Origin: VRUE01 sp963716245
GTDB lineage: Bacteria; Actinomycetota; Thermoleophilia; Solirubrobacterales; 70-9
DNA length: 64,000 nt
Assembly (NCBI GenBank): GCA_963716245.1
Contig: OY970300.1
Coordinates: 2,584,420-2,648,419 of the forward strand
Direction of reading: 5' to 3'
Both the position numbers and the translations under genes were made by a program. Below, piece by piece: positions 15,205 to 27,323 of this stretch; position 1 is the first letter of the stretch, and each line of letters opens with the position of its first letter. A model generated the notes under the pieces. It did not search any database. It saw only the letters and a program-made list of their open reading frames with translations, and was not told the origin of the DNA.

Positions 15205-15873
15205 TTACAGCTGAGGGGGCGGCTCCGGGGCCTCGCTTGAAAGCTCGTTTCTTACGTGCCATACGCGTTGGACCGCCGTGACGGTGGTCAGAGCCGCGAT
15301 AGCGTAGATCGCCGGGGCCAGCAGCTCAACGTCGACGAGACCGGCGCCCTTGGCAAAGACCAAGCCGATGGAGAGTATGACTACCCGGACCGGTCGCGTC
15401 GCCAACCCCACCTTGCACTCGACCCCCAGCGCCTCGGCCCGGGCGCGCGTGTAGGAGACCATCAGCGAGCCGAGCACGGCGACGACGCACATCGCCGCCG
15501 CGAAGTCGTCACCGCGGGCCGCGAAGTAGCCGGCGACCGCGGCCAGCACGATCCCCTCCTCGATCCGGTCCAGGGTCGAGTCGAGGAAGGCGCCGAAGAG
15601 CGTCCCCTTGCCCGACATCCGCGAGTAGCGGCCGTCGAGCGTGTCCATCACCGAGCCAAGGATGAAGGCGACGCCGGCGAGGAAGAACAGCCGCTGGGTC
15701 ACCAGGGCCGCGGCGACCAGGTTGCCGACCAGGCCGGCGATCGAGATCGCGTTCGGCGTCAGGCGGGACTCGATCAGCCGGTCGCGTGCGTAGGCGCGCA
15801 GCTCCTGCGTGTTGCGGGCCTGGCGGCCGTTGCGACGCCCACCGGGCCGGCTCGGGGGTGCCGACGGTTCCAC
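15205..15873 (-). CDS. CDP-alcohol phosphatidyltransferase, probably phosphatidylinositol-phosphate synthase
   Basis: This 222-residue membrane enzyme condenses CDP-diacylglycerol with an alcohol. The family motif DGx2ARx8Gx3Dx3D appears as DTLDGRYSRMSGK followed by GAFLDSTLDR, with Ser in place of the usual Ala. About six membrane helices can be seen. Adjacency to ino1, which supplies inositol phosphate, suggests that inositol 3-phosphate is the acceptor, as in mycobacterial PgsA; the chemistry of the acceptor is an inference. The frame is open upstream, but GTG at 15873 is preceded by TAGCCT at seven bases and is downstream of the PAP2 stop, so it is preferred. Confidence 0.85.
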   Translation of the reverse strand: MEPSAPPSRPGGRRNGRQARNTQELRAYARDRLIESRLTPNAISIAGLVGNLVAAALVTQRLFFLAGVAFILGSVMDTLDGRYSRMSGKGTLFGAFLDSTLDRIEEGIVLAAVAGYFAARGDDFAAAMCVVAVLGSLMVSYTRARAEALGVECKVGLATRPVRVVILSIGLVFAKGAGLVDVELLAPAIYAIAALTTVTAVQRVWHVRNELSSEAPEPPPQL

Positions 15874-15880
15874 GACGGTG

Positions 15881-15886
15881 AGGCTA
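15881..15886 (-). promoter_or_regulatory. -10 box of the inositol-lipid operon
   Basis: TAGCCT on the reverse strand is followed after seven bases by the GTG at 15873, the same leaderless spacing seen elsewhere in the window. Confidence 0.4.
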
Positions 15887-15922
15887 TCGGGCGCGTTCCC
15901 GGCGCAGCGCAGAACGCCGGCG

Positions 15923-16699
15923 CTAGGCGCCGGCCTCGCGCGGCGCCCCCCGCCACGCCCACTTGTCCGGCCGGGCGCGGGCGAGGAGCTCACGGGCGAT
16001 CAGCGCCGCGCCGATCGCCACGGCCCAGCCGAGCACGATGTCGACCCAGTAGTGGTTGCCGGTGACGATCACGACCCAGGCGACCAGCAGCGGCCAGACC
16101 GCCCAGAGCGCCTTCATCGCGCGGTTGCGCACGAGCTGGAAGCCGGTGGCGCCGATCATCAGCGCGAAGGCGCAGTGCAGGCTCGGCACCGCCGCGTAGG
16201 GATTGATCAGGAGCTTGGTCAGGGCGGAGTCGTGGTTGACGCTGGAGAAGTCGTTGATCGTGTCGACGAAGCCGTACTCGCCGAACATCCGCGGCGGCGC
16301 GGTCGGGTAGAGCACGTAGCCGATCAGGGCCAGCCCCATCGAGGCGGCGAACATGTTGCGCACGAAGTAGAAGGACTCGTTGCGGAAGAAGTAGAGCCAG
16401 ACGAAGAAGCCGAGCACGACCGCGAACTGGCTGTTCATGTAGACCTGGTTGGCGAAGTCCATCAGCCAGTTGGCGGGCAGGAAGAGCGCCTGCAGGTCGG
16501 GCTCGAAGAAGGTCCCGGTGGCGCGCTCGGCGTCGATCACCTGCTGGCCGTGGGCGAACGCGACCGACTTCTGCCCGTCGGCGATGCCGCGCACCACCTC
16601 GTAGGCCGTGTTGACGAGCAGCACGAGGCCGATCTGGCGCCCGAGGTCGCCCCAGCCATGGGGAAGTCGCGCTCCTATCGCCGTCCAGACACGAAGCAT
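15923..16699 (-). CDS. PAP2-superfamily membrane enzyme of the inositolphosphotransferase-like (PAP2_3) type
   Basis: The 258-residue product has about six membrane helices. It carries YPTAPPRMFGEYGFVDT, AAVPSLHCAFALMIG and TGNHYWVDIVLGW, the PAP2 phosphatase core with two catalytic histidines. The TAPPR motif marks the branch related to inositolphosphorylceramide synthases. Together with the downstream inositol-lipid genes this suggests lipid head-group transfer or dephosphorylation in the membrane; the substrate is inferred only from context. The ATG at 16699 is six bases after a TACAAT box, so the message is probably leaderless and divergent from endonuclease III. Confidence 0.8.
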   Translation of the reverse strand: MLRVWTAIGARLPHGWGDLGRQIGLVLLVNTAYEVVRGIADGQKSVAFAHGQQVIDAERATGTFFEPDLQALFLPANWLMDFANQVYMNSQFAVVLGFFVWLYFFRNESFYFVRNMFAASMGLALIGYVLYPTAPPRMFGEYGFVDTINDFSSVNHDSALTKLLINPYAAVPSLHCAFALMIGATGFQLVRNRAMKALWAVWPLLVAWVVIVTGNHYWVDIVLGWAVAIGAALIARELLARARPDKWAWRGAPREAGA

Positions 16700-16705
16700 C
16701 CGAAG

Positions 16706-16747
16706 ATTGTAGTCCGCGTGCCCCCGAGCAAGGGCGCAGATTAGGGT
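16706..16747. promoter_or_regulatory. Divergent leaderless promoters of the PAP2 gene and endonuclease III
   Basis: TACAAT on the reverse strand (16711-16706) is six bases before the PAP2 ATG. TAGGGT on the plus strand (16742-16747) is seven bases before the nth GTG. Both -10 boxes lie in the 55 bases between the two starts. Confidence 0.5.
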
Positions 16748-16754
16748 GCGGGCG

Positions 16755-17420
16755 GTGACCTGGACGAGGCCGCGAAAGGCGCGGGTGCGGGCGATCCGCG
16801 ACCGGCTGAGGGAGACGTACGGGCAGCCGGTCAACGAGCCGCACGGGCACCCGATCGCCGAGCTGATCAAGACCGTGCTCTCCCAGCACACCAACGACCG
16901 CAACCGGGATCGGTCGTTTGCGCAGCTGCGCGAGCGGTTCCCGACCTGGGAGGAGGTGCGGGACGCGCCGCTGGACGAGCTGGAGGACGCGATCCGGCCC
17001 GGCGGCCTCGCCAAGCAGAAGGCGCCGCGGATCCAGGCGATCCTCGAGCGGCTCGGCGACCACCCCGATCTCGATTGGACCGAGACGGCGCCGCGCGAGG
17101 AGTCGCTCGACTTCCTCCTCTCGCTGCCCGGCGTCGGGCGGAAAACCGCGGCCTGCGTATTGATCTTCACCTGGGACATCCCGGAGATCCCGGTCGACGT
17201 CCACGTCCACCGCGTCGGCGGCCGGCTCGGCCTGTTCCCGGAAGGTGCCTCCTTCGAGCGTGCCCACGACGAGATGCTGGCGGTCGTCGACCCCGCGGAC
17301 GCCTACGAGCTGCACGTCAACCTGATCCGCCATGGCAGGCAGGTTTGCCGGCCGAAGCCGCGCTGCGGGGAGTGCGAGCTGCGGCGCATGTGTCCCTGGT
17401 ACCGTGCCCGGCGCGCATGA
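16755..17420 (+). CDS. nth: Endonuclease III
   Basis: This DNA glycosylase/AP lyase acts on oxidised pyrimidines. The 221-residue product has the helix-hairpin-helix LPGVGRKTAACVL with the catalytic lysine, PVDVHVHRVGGRLGL with the catalytic aspartate, and a C-terminal [4Fe-4S] cluster motif CRPKPRCGECELRRMC. The first spacing there is C-x5-C rather than the usual C-x6-C. GTG at 16755 is chosen because a TAGGGT box lies seven bases upstream; an in-frame GTG nine bases earlier is the alternative. Its stop overlaps the start of the cytochrome gene (ATGA). Confidence 0.9.
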   Translation: MTWTRPRKARVRAIRDRLRETYGQPVNEPHGHPIAELIKTVLSQHTNDRNRDRSFAQLRERFPTWEEVRDAPLDELEDAIRPGGLAKQKAPRIQAILERLGDHPDLDWTETAPREESLDFLLSLPGVGRKTAACVLIFTWDIPEIPVDVHVHRVGGRLGLFPEGASFERAHDEMLAVVDPADAYELHVNLIRHGRQVCRPKPRCGECELRRMCPWYRARRA

Positions 17421-17833
17421 GCAAGAAGACCTTCGTCATCTTCGGGCTGCTGGTCGTCTTCCTGGCGGTCCTGATCCCGTGGCTGGCCTTCCGCGCCGAC
17501 GGCGACTCGGCCCCGGAAGCCAGCGTCCCGGCGGATCTGGAGCCGGCCAAGGCGCTGTTCCAGACCAACTGCGGCAACTGCCACACCCTCTACGCCGCCG
17601 AGACCGACGGGAACTTCGGCCCGGACCTCGACGAACTGCTCGCCCCGGCCGGCCCGCCGGAAGGCGAGAGCGCCGAGGGGACGATCGAAGCGACCCAGGG
17701 ACGCGTCCTCAACGCGGTCGAAGCGGGCGTCGACTCGAGCACCGAGGCGGGGCGCATGCCCGGCGGCATCCTCTCCGGCGAGCAGGCCGAAGAAGTCGCC
17801 GAGTTCGTCGCCCGCACCGCCGGCGAGGGCTGA
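17417..17833 (+). CDS. Membrane-anchored mono-haem cytochrome c
   Basis: The 138-residue protein begins with one membrane helix (FVIFGLLVVFLAVLIPWLAF) that acts as signal anchor, followed by a class I cytochrome c domain outside the membrane. The haem motif is CGNCH at about residues 54-58, and RMPGG supplies the likely axial methionine. It could carry electrons to an oxidase; no respiratory genes are adjacent. It overlaps the endonuclease III stop by ATGA, giving coupled translation with an unrelated function. Confidence 0.85.
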   Translation: MSKKTFVIFGLLVVFLAVLIPWLAFRADGDSAPEASVPADLEPAKALFQTNCGNCHTLYAAETDGNFGPDLDELLAPAGPPEGESAEGTIEATQGRVLNAVEAGVDSSTEAGRMPGGILSGEQAEEVAEFVARTAGEG

Positions 17834-17860
17834 GCCTCACCGGCGGGCGAGCGAAGCCCG

Positions 17861-19048
17861 CTAACGCACGAAGCGCAGGGCGCTGAAGACACCCGCGTGG
17901 TCGGAGTTCCAGAACCCGTTGACGGGCAGGAGGCCGGTCACCAGCGAGCTCTGCAACGCGATCAGCGCCGGGGCGTTCGTCAGCACGTGGTCGACCTGGT
18001 GGTCGAAGTCGCTGACGTCACCGCCCGCTCCGACCGCGAGGAACGGCGAGTCGAGGCAGCAGCTGAGCGGGTCGTCGGTGCTGCGCGAGACGAAGCCCGC
18101 CGCGAGCAGGGTCAGGTAGGCCCCCCGCTGCGCCGGTTCGACCGTGTCGTCGTCGGAGTTGATGTCCCCGACCAGGATCACCGGCAGCGGGCCGGTCGCG
18201 GGGCCGCCCGGTGCGACCAGCTCGGCCGCCTGGGCGGTGCGGATGTTGGGCTCGAACGCCTCGAGGTGGGTGTTGACGAAGCGGAACGGCTTGCTGCCGC
18301 GCACCTTGGCGTCGGTCGCCGTCCAGCCCCGCGTCACCGTCACCGTCTGACCGGCGACGGGCAGCTGGAGCAGGGTTTTGAAGTTGCCGCCCTGCTCGTT
18401 CCAGGTTCGGATCCCGGCGCCGTGCCGGACCAGGATCACGTCGCGCATCGTCAGCCGGCCGATCACCTCGGCGTTGGCGAGTTCGCCGCCCGGCCCGTCG
18501 CCGGCGATTTCGTTGAAGTCGGCCGGGGCTTCGAGGTCGAACTCGTTCTGGACCACGAGCACGTCATAGGGCGCCCTGCCTGGACCCTCGCCCAGCTCCG
18601 CGAGCAGCAGGTCGAGGTAGTCGAGCGTCAGGGCGGTGCCCGCGGGCGTGATCGGCGTCGTCTGCCAGAGGGCCACCTCCTGCAGGCCGACCAGGTCGGG
18701 TCGGGTCTCCAGGATCTCCTCCGCCAAGCCCTCGGCCCGGGTCGGGAAGTCGTTGGCGACCACCTGCCGCAGGATCACCCCGTTGGCGGTGACCACGTCC
18801 GCCAGGGTTTTGGCGGCGATCGCGGGGCCGAGGTCAGCGCCGAGGTAGACGTTGCGGGTCATCACGTTGACGACCTTGCCTTTGCCGTTGTCGTGCTGAG
18901 CGCCGGGGGCGCCGGCCACTGCCACCCTGTTGCCGTGGAGGCCGGCGGACTGCTTCGCGGCCGCCCAGCCGGGTACGAGGAACAGGAGAACGAGGACGGC
19001 GACGATCGGGGCGAGGATCCGTCGGAACGGTGCGTGAGCGTGGCTCAA
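17861..19048 (-). CDS. Secreted endonuclease/exonuclease/phosphatase-family protein
   Basis: The 395-residue product has a signal peptide (ILAPIVAVLVLLFLVPGWAAA) and an EEP domain with NVMTRNVYLGADL, LVGLQEVALW, VNTHLEAFEPNIR, VGDINSDDD and NSDHAGVFSALRF. These hold the metal and catalytic residues. It is probably an extracellular nuclease or phosphodiesterase. The frame continues upstream, but TTG at 19048 has GGAGG at good spacing and begins just before the signal peptide. The gene is divergent from dnaK across about 300 bases. Confidence 0.8.
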   Translation of the reverse strand: MSHAHAPFRRILAPIVAVLVLLFLVPGWAAAKQSAGLHGNRVAVAGAPGAQHDNGKGKVVNVMTRNVYLGADLGPAIAAKTLADVVTANGVILRQVVANDFPTRAEGLAEEILETRPDLVGLQEVALWQTTPITPAGTALTLDYLDLLLAELGEGPGRAPYDVLVVQNEFDLEAPADFNEIAGDGPGGELANAEVIGRLTMRDVILVRHGAGIRTWNEQGGNFKTLLQLPVAGQTVTVTRGWTATDAKVRGSKPFRFVNTHLEAFEPNIRTAQAAELVAPGGPATGPLPVILVGDINSDDDTVEPAQRGAYLTLLAAGFVSRSTDDPLSCCLDSPFLAVGAGGDVSDFDHQVDHVLTNAPALIALQSSLVTGLLPVNGFWNSDHAGVFSALRFVR

Positions 19049-19208
19049 AGTCTTTCCTCCTCTTCGGGACCCACGCGGAGCGAGGGTCGTTTGAGGGCTC
19101 CTCCCGCCGAGCCGCGACGCGCCTGCGCTATTGCTCGGTGCCGCTACACGCAATTACCCGCAATGGCCCGGTCCCCTAACAGTCCCTGAGCCCCGCCGTC
19201 CAGGGGGT

Positions 19209-19236
19209 TTGCATTCCAACCCAAACCTGCCATACT
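19209..19236 (+). promoter_or_regulatory. Candidate housekeeping promoter of the dnaK operon
   Basis: TTGCAT and CATACT are separated by 16 bases, with a leader of about 100 bases before the dnaK GTG. No CTTGAGT-N7-ACTCAAG (HAIR) operator is recognisable around it. The rest of 19049-19346 shows only the inverted repeat listed next and the upstream region of the divergent nuclease gene. Confidence 0.45.
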
Positions 19237-19251
19237 GCGACTTAGATTTTC

Positions 19252-19301
19252 GACGTGCCGCGATTTAGCCACCGTATGTGTGGGCCAAGTAGCGGCACGT
19301 C
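19252..19301. repeat. GACGTGCCG-type inverted repeat in the dnaK leader
   Basis: GACGTGCCGC (19252-19261) and GCGGCACGTC (19292-19301) are perfect 10-bp arms separated by 30 bases. If the upstream promoter is right, the hairpin is in the 5' untranslated leader of dnaK. The same terminal arm recurs at 53562 and 62991. Confidence 0.6.
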
Positions 19302-19346
19302 CCCCTCGGAACCCCAGCAAACGACCATATGTGGAGGTAGCGCGAA

Positions 19347-21244
<1,898 letters not shown>

Positions 21245-21248
<4 letters not shown>

Positions 21249-22018
21249 GCTGGGGCGAAGGTCGGCGGATTCACCAAGAGACTGGTGGACCGATGCCCCG
21301 GACCAAAAGCGAGACCCCGGATCAGGCGGATCGGCCCGCGGGTCCTGTCGCGGACCAGGGGTCCTCGTCCTCGCAGGCTGCGGGCGAGGACCCCAGCTCC
21401 ACGCCACCCGCGCGAGGAGGCTCGACGGCAGATCGCCCCACGACCGACCACGCCGATCAGCACGCCGACGCAACCCAGGACATTGAGGCCGAATCCCGAT
21501 CGCCCGGCCACGCGCAAGATTCCGATGCACGGGCGTCCCAGGCTGTCGACAAGGACCTCGATGCCCTGCTCGCCGACACGCAGCGGGAGCGGGATGAGTA
21601 TCTGGATCTGGCCAAGCGGACGAAGGCGGATTTCGAGAACTTTCGGAAGCGGATGACGGCGGAGGTGCAGGCCGCCGGGGGTCGGGGGAAGGCGGAGGTG
21701 CTTCGGGAGGTCGTGCCGGTGCTCGACGACCTGGAGCGGGCGCTGCAGGCGGCGGGTCTCGATCCCGAGGGGGACTCGGAGGACGGGCTCGCCCACGGCG
21801 TGCTGCTGGTCTTCCGCAGCCTGCGCGAGGCGCTGACCCGCAACGGGATCGAGGCGGTCGACCCGAAGGGCGAGAGGTTCGACCCGAACCTGCACGAGGC
21901 GCTCTCGACGCTGGCGGCCGACGGGGCCGAGAGCGGCACGGTCGTGGAGGTAATGCAGAAGGGCTACCGGCTCGGCGAGCAGCTGATCCGGCCGGCGCGC
22001 GTGGTGGTCGCGGAGTAG
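21245..22018 (+). CDS. grpE: Nucleotide exchange factor GrpE with a palindrome-encoded N-terminal segment
   Basis: It releases ADP from DnaK. The conserved domain is in the C-terminal two thirds: a coiled coil (DLDALLADTQRERDEYLDLAK, ADFENFRKRM) then a beta domain (GIEAVDPKGERFDPNLHEAL, EVMQKGYRLGEQLIRPARV). The first 100 residues are low complexity. Part of them, GPVADQGSSSSQAAGEDPS and the next few residues, is encoded by a copy of the GCGGGTCCTGTCG element. The ATG at 21245 overlaps the dnaK stop (ATGA) with GGAGGG just before it. An internal ATG at 21293 (MPRTKSE) is an alternative start. Confidence 0.9.
21338..21411 (+). repeat. GCGGGTCCTGTCG palindromic element, copy A (inside grpE)
   Basis: The 74-bp copy begins GCGGGTCCTGTCG and ends CGCCACCCGC. 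The outermost GCGGGT/ACCCGC pair, and an inner stem GGGGTCCTCG/CGAGGACCCC encloses a short loop. It is read in frame as part of the GrpE N-terminal tail. Confidence 0.7.
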
Positions 22019-22027
22019 GAGGACGGG

Positions 22028-23146
22028 TTGGCGGACGATCTCTACAAAGTCCTGGGAGTCCCGAAGAAGGCCTCCGACGAGGAGATCAAGAAGGCGTACC
22101 GGAAGCTGGCGCGCAAGTACCACCCGGACCGCAACCCCGACGACCCCAAGGCGGAGGAGCGGTTCAAGGAGGTCCAGGGCGCCTACGACACGCTCTCGGA
22201 TCCCGAGAAGCGCCGCGAGTACGACGCGGGCGGCGGCGTGTTCGGCGGCTTCGGCGGAGGGCGCGGGCCGGCGGGCGGACCGTTCGGCGGAGGTCGGTTC
22301 GGTCAGGGCGCGGCCGGTGCGGACTTCGGCGACATCCTCTCCGGCATCTTCAGCCGCGGCGGCGGTCGCGCCCAGCCGCAGCAGATGCGCGGCAGCGACC
22401 TCGAAGCGGAGGTCAGCCTGAGCTTCGACCAGGCGGTCAACGGCACCCGGGTCGAGATCGCGGTGCCGAAGGCGGAGCGCTGTCAAACCTGTCGCGGCAG
22501 CGGCGCCAAGCCGGGGACCGGACCGACCACCTGCCCGCGCTGCGAGGGGCGGGGGATCGACGCGCAGAGCCAGGGCTTCTTCTCGATCAGCCAGCCCTGC
22601 CCGCAGTGCGGCGGCGCGGGCGAGACGATCGAGGACCCCTGCGCGACCTGCGGCGGCTCAGGCCTGACGCGGCAGACCAAGCGCTACAAGGTGAACGTCC
22701 CGGCCGGGGTCAGGGACGGCGGGCGGATCAAGCTGGCCGGCAAGGGTGAGGCCGGGGGGCGCGGCGGTCCGCCGGGGGATCTCTATGTGGTGACGAGGGT
22801 CGCGGCCTCCCCCGTCTTCAGGCGGCTCGACGACGGCAACCTCGAGGTGGCCGTGCCGATCACGGTTCCCGAGGCGCTGCGGGGAGCGACGATCGAGGTG
22901 CCGACTCTCGACGGCAGCAAGAGGATCAAGGTCGCGCCCGGGACGCGGCACGGCTCGGTCCAGCGCCTGCGCGGCGAGGGTCCGCCCCGGCCGGGCGGCA
23001 AGGGGCGCGGCGACATCCGCTACCGCTTGGAGATCGAGCTGCCCGAGGAGCTGACCGACGAGCAGGCCGAGGCGGTCGAGAAGCTGGCCGAGGCCCTGAA
23101 CGGCGGCGACCCCCGCGCCGAGCTGCTGCGGAGGGCGGGCAAATGA
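22028..23146 (+). CDS. dnaJ: Chaperone DnaJ (Hsp40), type I
   Basis: This DnaK co-chaperone stimulates ATP hydrolysis and delivers substrates. The 372-residue product has a J domain with KYHPDRNPDD (HPD motif), a Gly-rich region (about 75-125), a zinc-binding region with four CxxCxGxG-type repeats (CQTCRGSG, CPRCEGRG, CPQCGGAG, CATCGGSG) and a C-terminal substrate domain. The start is a TTG at 22028 preceded by GGAGGA, nine bases after the grpE stop. Confidence 0.97.
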   Translation: MADDLYKVLGVPKKASDEEIKKAYRKLARKYHPDRNPDDPKAEERFKEVQGAYDTLSDPEKRREYDAGGGVFGGFGGGRGPAGGPFGGGRFGQGAAGADFGDILSGIFSRGGGRAQPQQMRGSDLEAEVSLSFDQAVNGTRVEIAVPKAERCQTCRGSGAKPGTGPTTCPRCEGRGIDAQSQGFFSISQPCPQCGGAGETIEDPCATCGGSGLTRQTKRYKVNVPAGVRDGGRIKLAGKGEAGGRGGPPGDLYVVTRVAASPVFRRLDDGNLEVAVPITVPEALRGATIEVPTLDGSKRIKVAPGTRHGSVQRLRGEGPPRPGGKGRGDIRYRLEIELPEELTDEQAEAVEKLAEALNGGDPRAELLRRAGK

Positions 23147-23201
23147 GCGGCCGGGGCGCCTTTCTATCGCTATGCGTCAACAAGGCGCCCGGGAGGCGGC
23201 G

Positions 23202-23620
23202 ATGAGCCCGGGCCAGGCCAGGGGCGACGGCGACGGCCGGGACGGGCGCCGCACGGTGCGGCGCGAACGGGTCGAAGCGACGATCGACGAGGAGCGCGGC
23301 GTCTACATGATCTCCGTCGCCGCCGAACTCGCCGAGATGCACCCGCAGACGCTGCGCGTCTACGAGGCGCGCGGGCTGATCCAGCCGCAGCGCTCGCCGA
23401 AGAACACCCGCCTCTACTCCCAGCGCGACGTCGAACGGCTGCGCCGCATCCAGCAGATGACCTCGGAGCTCGGGCTGAACCTCGCGGGGGTCGAGACCGT
23501 GCTCGAGATGGAAGAACGCGTGGAGCGGATGAAAGCCGAGCTGAAGCGGATGCGCGAGCGCGCCGAGAAGCTCGAAGGCAAAGCGCCCGGAGAGAAAGCG
23601 CCGAAGGAGGAGGGAGCCTG

Positions 23621-23621
<1 letters not shown>
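23202..23621 (+). CDS. hspR: MerR-family heat-shock repressor HspR
   Basis: This DNA-binding repressor of the dnaK/clpB heat-shock genes in actinobacteria uses DnaK as co-repressor in studied species. The MerR helix-turn-helix is clear: GVYMISVAAELAEMHPQTLR, YEARGLIQPQR, NTRLYSQRDVERLRRIQQM. It is followed by a coiled coil and a Lys/Glu-rich tail. The ATG at 23202 is favoured because GGAGG lies five bases before it; an ATG at 23172 in frame lacks such a site. Its stop overlaps the clpB start (TGATG). Confidence 0.9.
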
Positions 23622-26224
<2,603 letters not shown>

Positions 26225-26254
26225 GTCGACGGTTATTTAGAAGATGCTCAGATT

Positions 26255-26271
26255 GCGTTGCTATCCAACGC
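26255..26271 (+). terminator. Weak hairpin after clpB
   Basis: GCGTTG-CTATC-CAACGC lies 30 bases after the clpB stop in a comparatively A/T-rich stretch. There is no T-run, so the assignment as terminator is tentative. Confidence 0.3.
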
Positions 26272-26354
26272 GCAATGGGAATCGCATCACAGGGAGCGGG
26301 ACTACAGGGATCGGCCTTCCGTGCCGACGTAAGCTGTCTACGGGCTTAGTACAG

Positions 26355-27323
26355 ATGTTGAGACGACGTCAAATCAACGCCGACCGGGCAAGGGGCCGAC
26401 TGCGCGCCAGGCTGAGCGCGGGCGACAGCCGCCTGCGCTCGGGGCTGGGTGCGGCGAGCGCTCCCGTCCGGGACGCCGCGGGCGCCTTCGAGGAGCGCGT
26501 GCTCTGGCGGTTGAGCGATCTGCTGCGGGCCGTGTTCGACGTGGTCAGGTGGCCGTTCGAACGGCTCGCGTGGGCGGCGGAGCAGCGGCTGCTCTGGCCG
26601 GTCCAGGAGCGACTCGGTCTCGGGGCGCTGGCCGCCTTGGCAATCGGGGCGGTCGTCGCGACCGCCGTGCTGCTCGGCGGCGGCGACGGTGGCGAGGAGC
26701 GATTCCCGGCCGCCGAGCCTGTCGTCTCCTACGCCCCCGCCCCGGCGCCCGAGCGAGCGGAGCCGAGCGGGCCGGAGCTGCACGGCGTCGCACCCGAGTT
26801 CGGCGTCGGCGAGGGCGTCGGGGTAGGCGCCTCGAGCGGCGAGAGAGGGGCCGGCGACGAAGCGGCGCCCGACTCCTTCGCAGGCGACGAAGCAGCGGGC
26901 GCTGGAGCGGCTCCCGCCGGCGCGTCCGCACCGACCGCCGAAGCGGAAGCCGAGGCCGAAGCGGGCGCGACCACTTCGAGTCGGAAACCGGCCCCGGCGG
27001 GGCCAGCGGCAATGAAGGTGGCGCGGCGCTTCTCGGAGGCCTTCGTCTTCTACGAGATCGGCGAGCGACCCGCGCGGGCGATCAGCGTCTTCGAGGAGAC
27101 CGCGACGCCGGAGCTCGCCACCGCGCTGGCCGAACGGCCGCCGCGGCAGCCGGCGAGCACCGAGGTGCCGAAGGCGCGCGTCCTCAACCTCGTGCCCGGC
27201 CCGCGGCGCGGCAAGGTCTACACGGTGAGCGCCTCGCTGCTGCGCGTCGGGACGATCAGCGAGCTGCGGCTGAAAATGACCAGGCAGGAAGGCGCCTGGG
27301 TCGTCACGGACGTTCGGGGATGA
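26355..27323 (+). CDS. Single-pass membrane protein with a conserved C-terminal domain, function unknown
   Basis: The 322-residue product (from the ATG at 26355) has a basic N-terminal region, one membrane helix (LGALAALAIGAVVATAVLL, about 81-100), a long Ala/Glu/Gly-rich linker (about 120-215) and a C-terminal domain beginning AAMKVARRFSEAFVFYEIGE and ending LKMTRQEGAWVVTDVRG. That end resembles secreted NTF2-like or conjugation-protein-like folds seen in related actinobacteria, but I do not recognise a named family. An in-frame ATG at 26244 exists without a good ribosome site. The stop overlaps the start of the cell-wall hydrolase (ATGA), so the two may act together at the envelope. Confidence 0.6.
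   Translation: MLRRRQINADRARGRLRARLSAGDSRLRSGLGAASAPVRDAAGAFEERVLWRLSDLLRAVFDVVRWPFERLAWAAEQRLLWPVQERLGLGALAALAIGAVVATAVLLGGGDGGEERFPAAEPVVSYAPAPAPERAEPSGPELHGVAPEFGVGEGVGVGASSGERGAGDEAAPDSFAGDEAAGAGAAPAGASAPTAEAEAEAEAGATTSSRKPAPAGPAAMKVARRFSEAFVFYEIGERPARAISVFEETATPELATALAERPPRQPASTEVPKARVLNLVPGPRRGKVYTVSASLLRVGTISELRLKMTRQEGAWVVTDVRG

Noticed and set aside
19049..19346. HAIR operator for HspR
   Set aside because: No CTTGAGT-N7-ACTCAAG or close variant was found on either strand.
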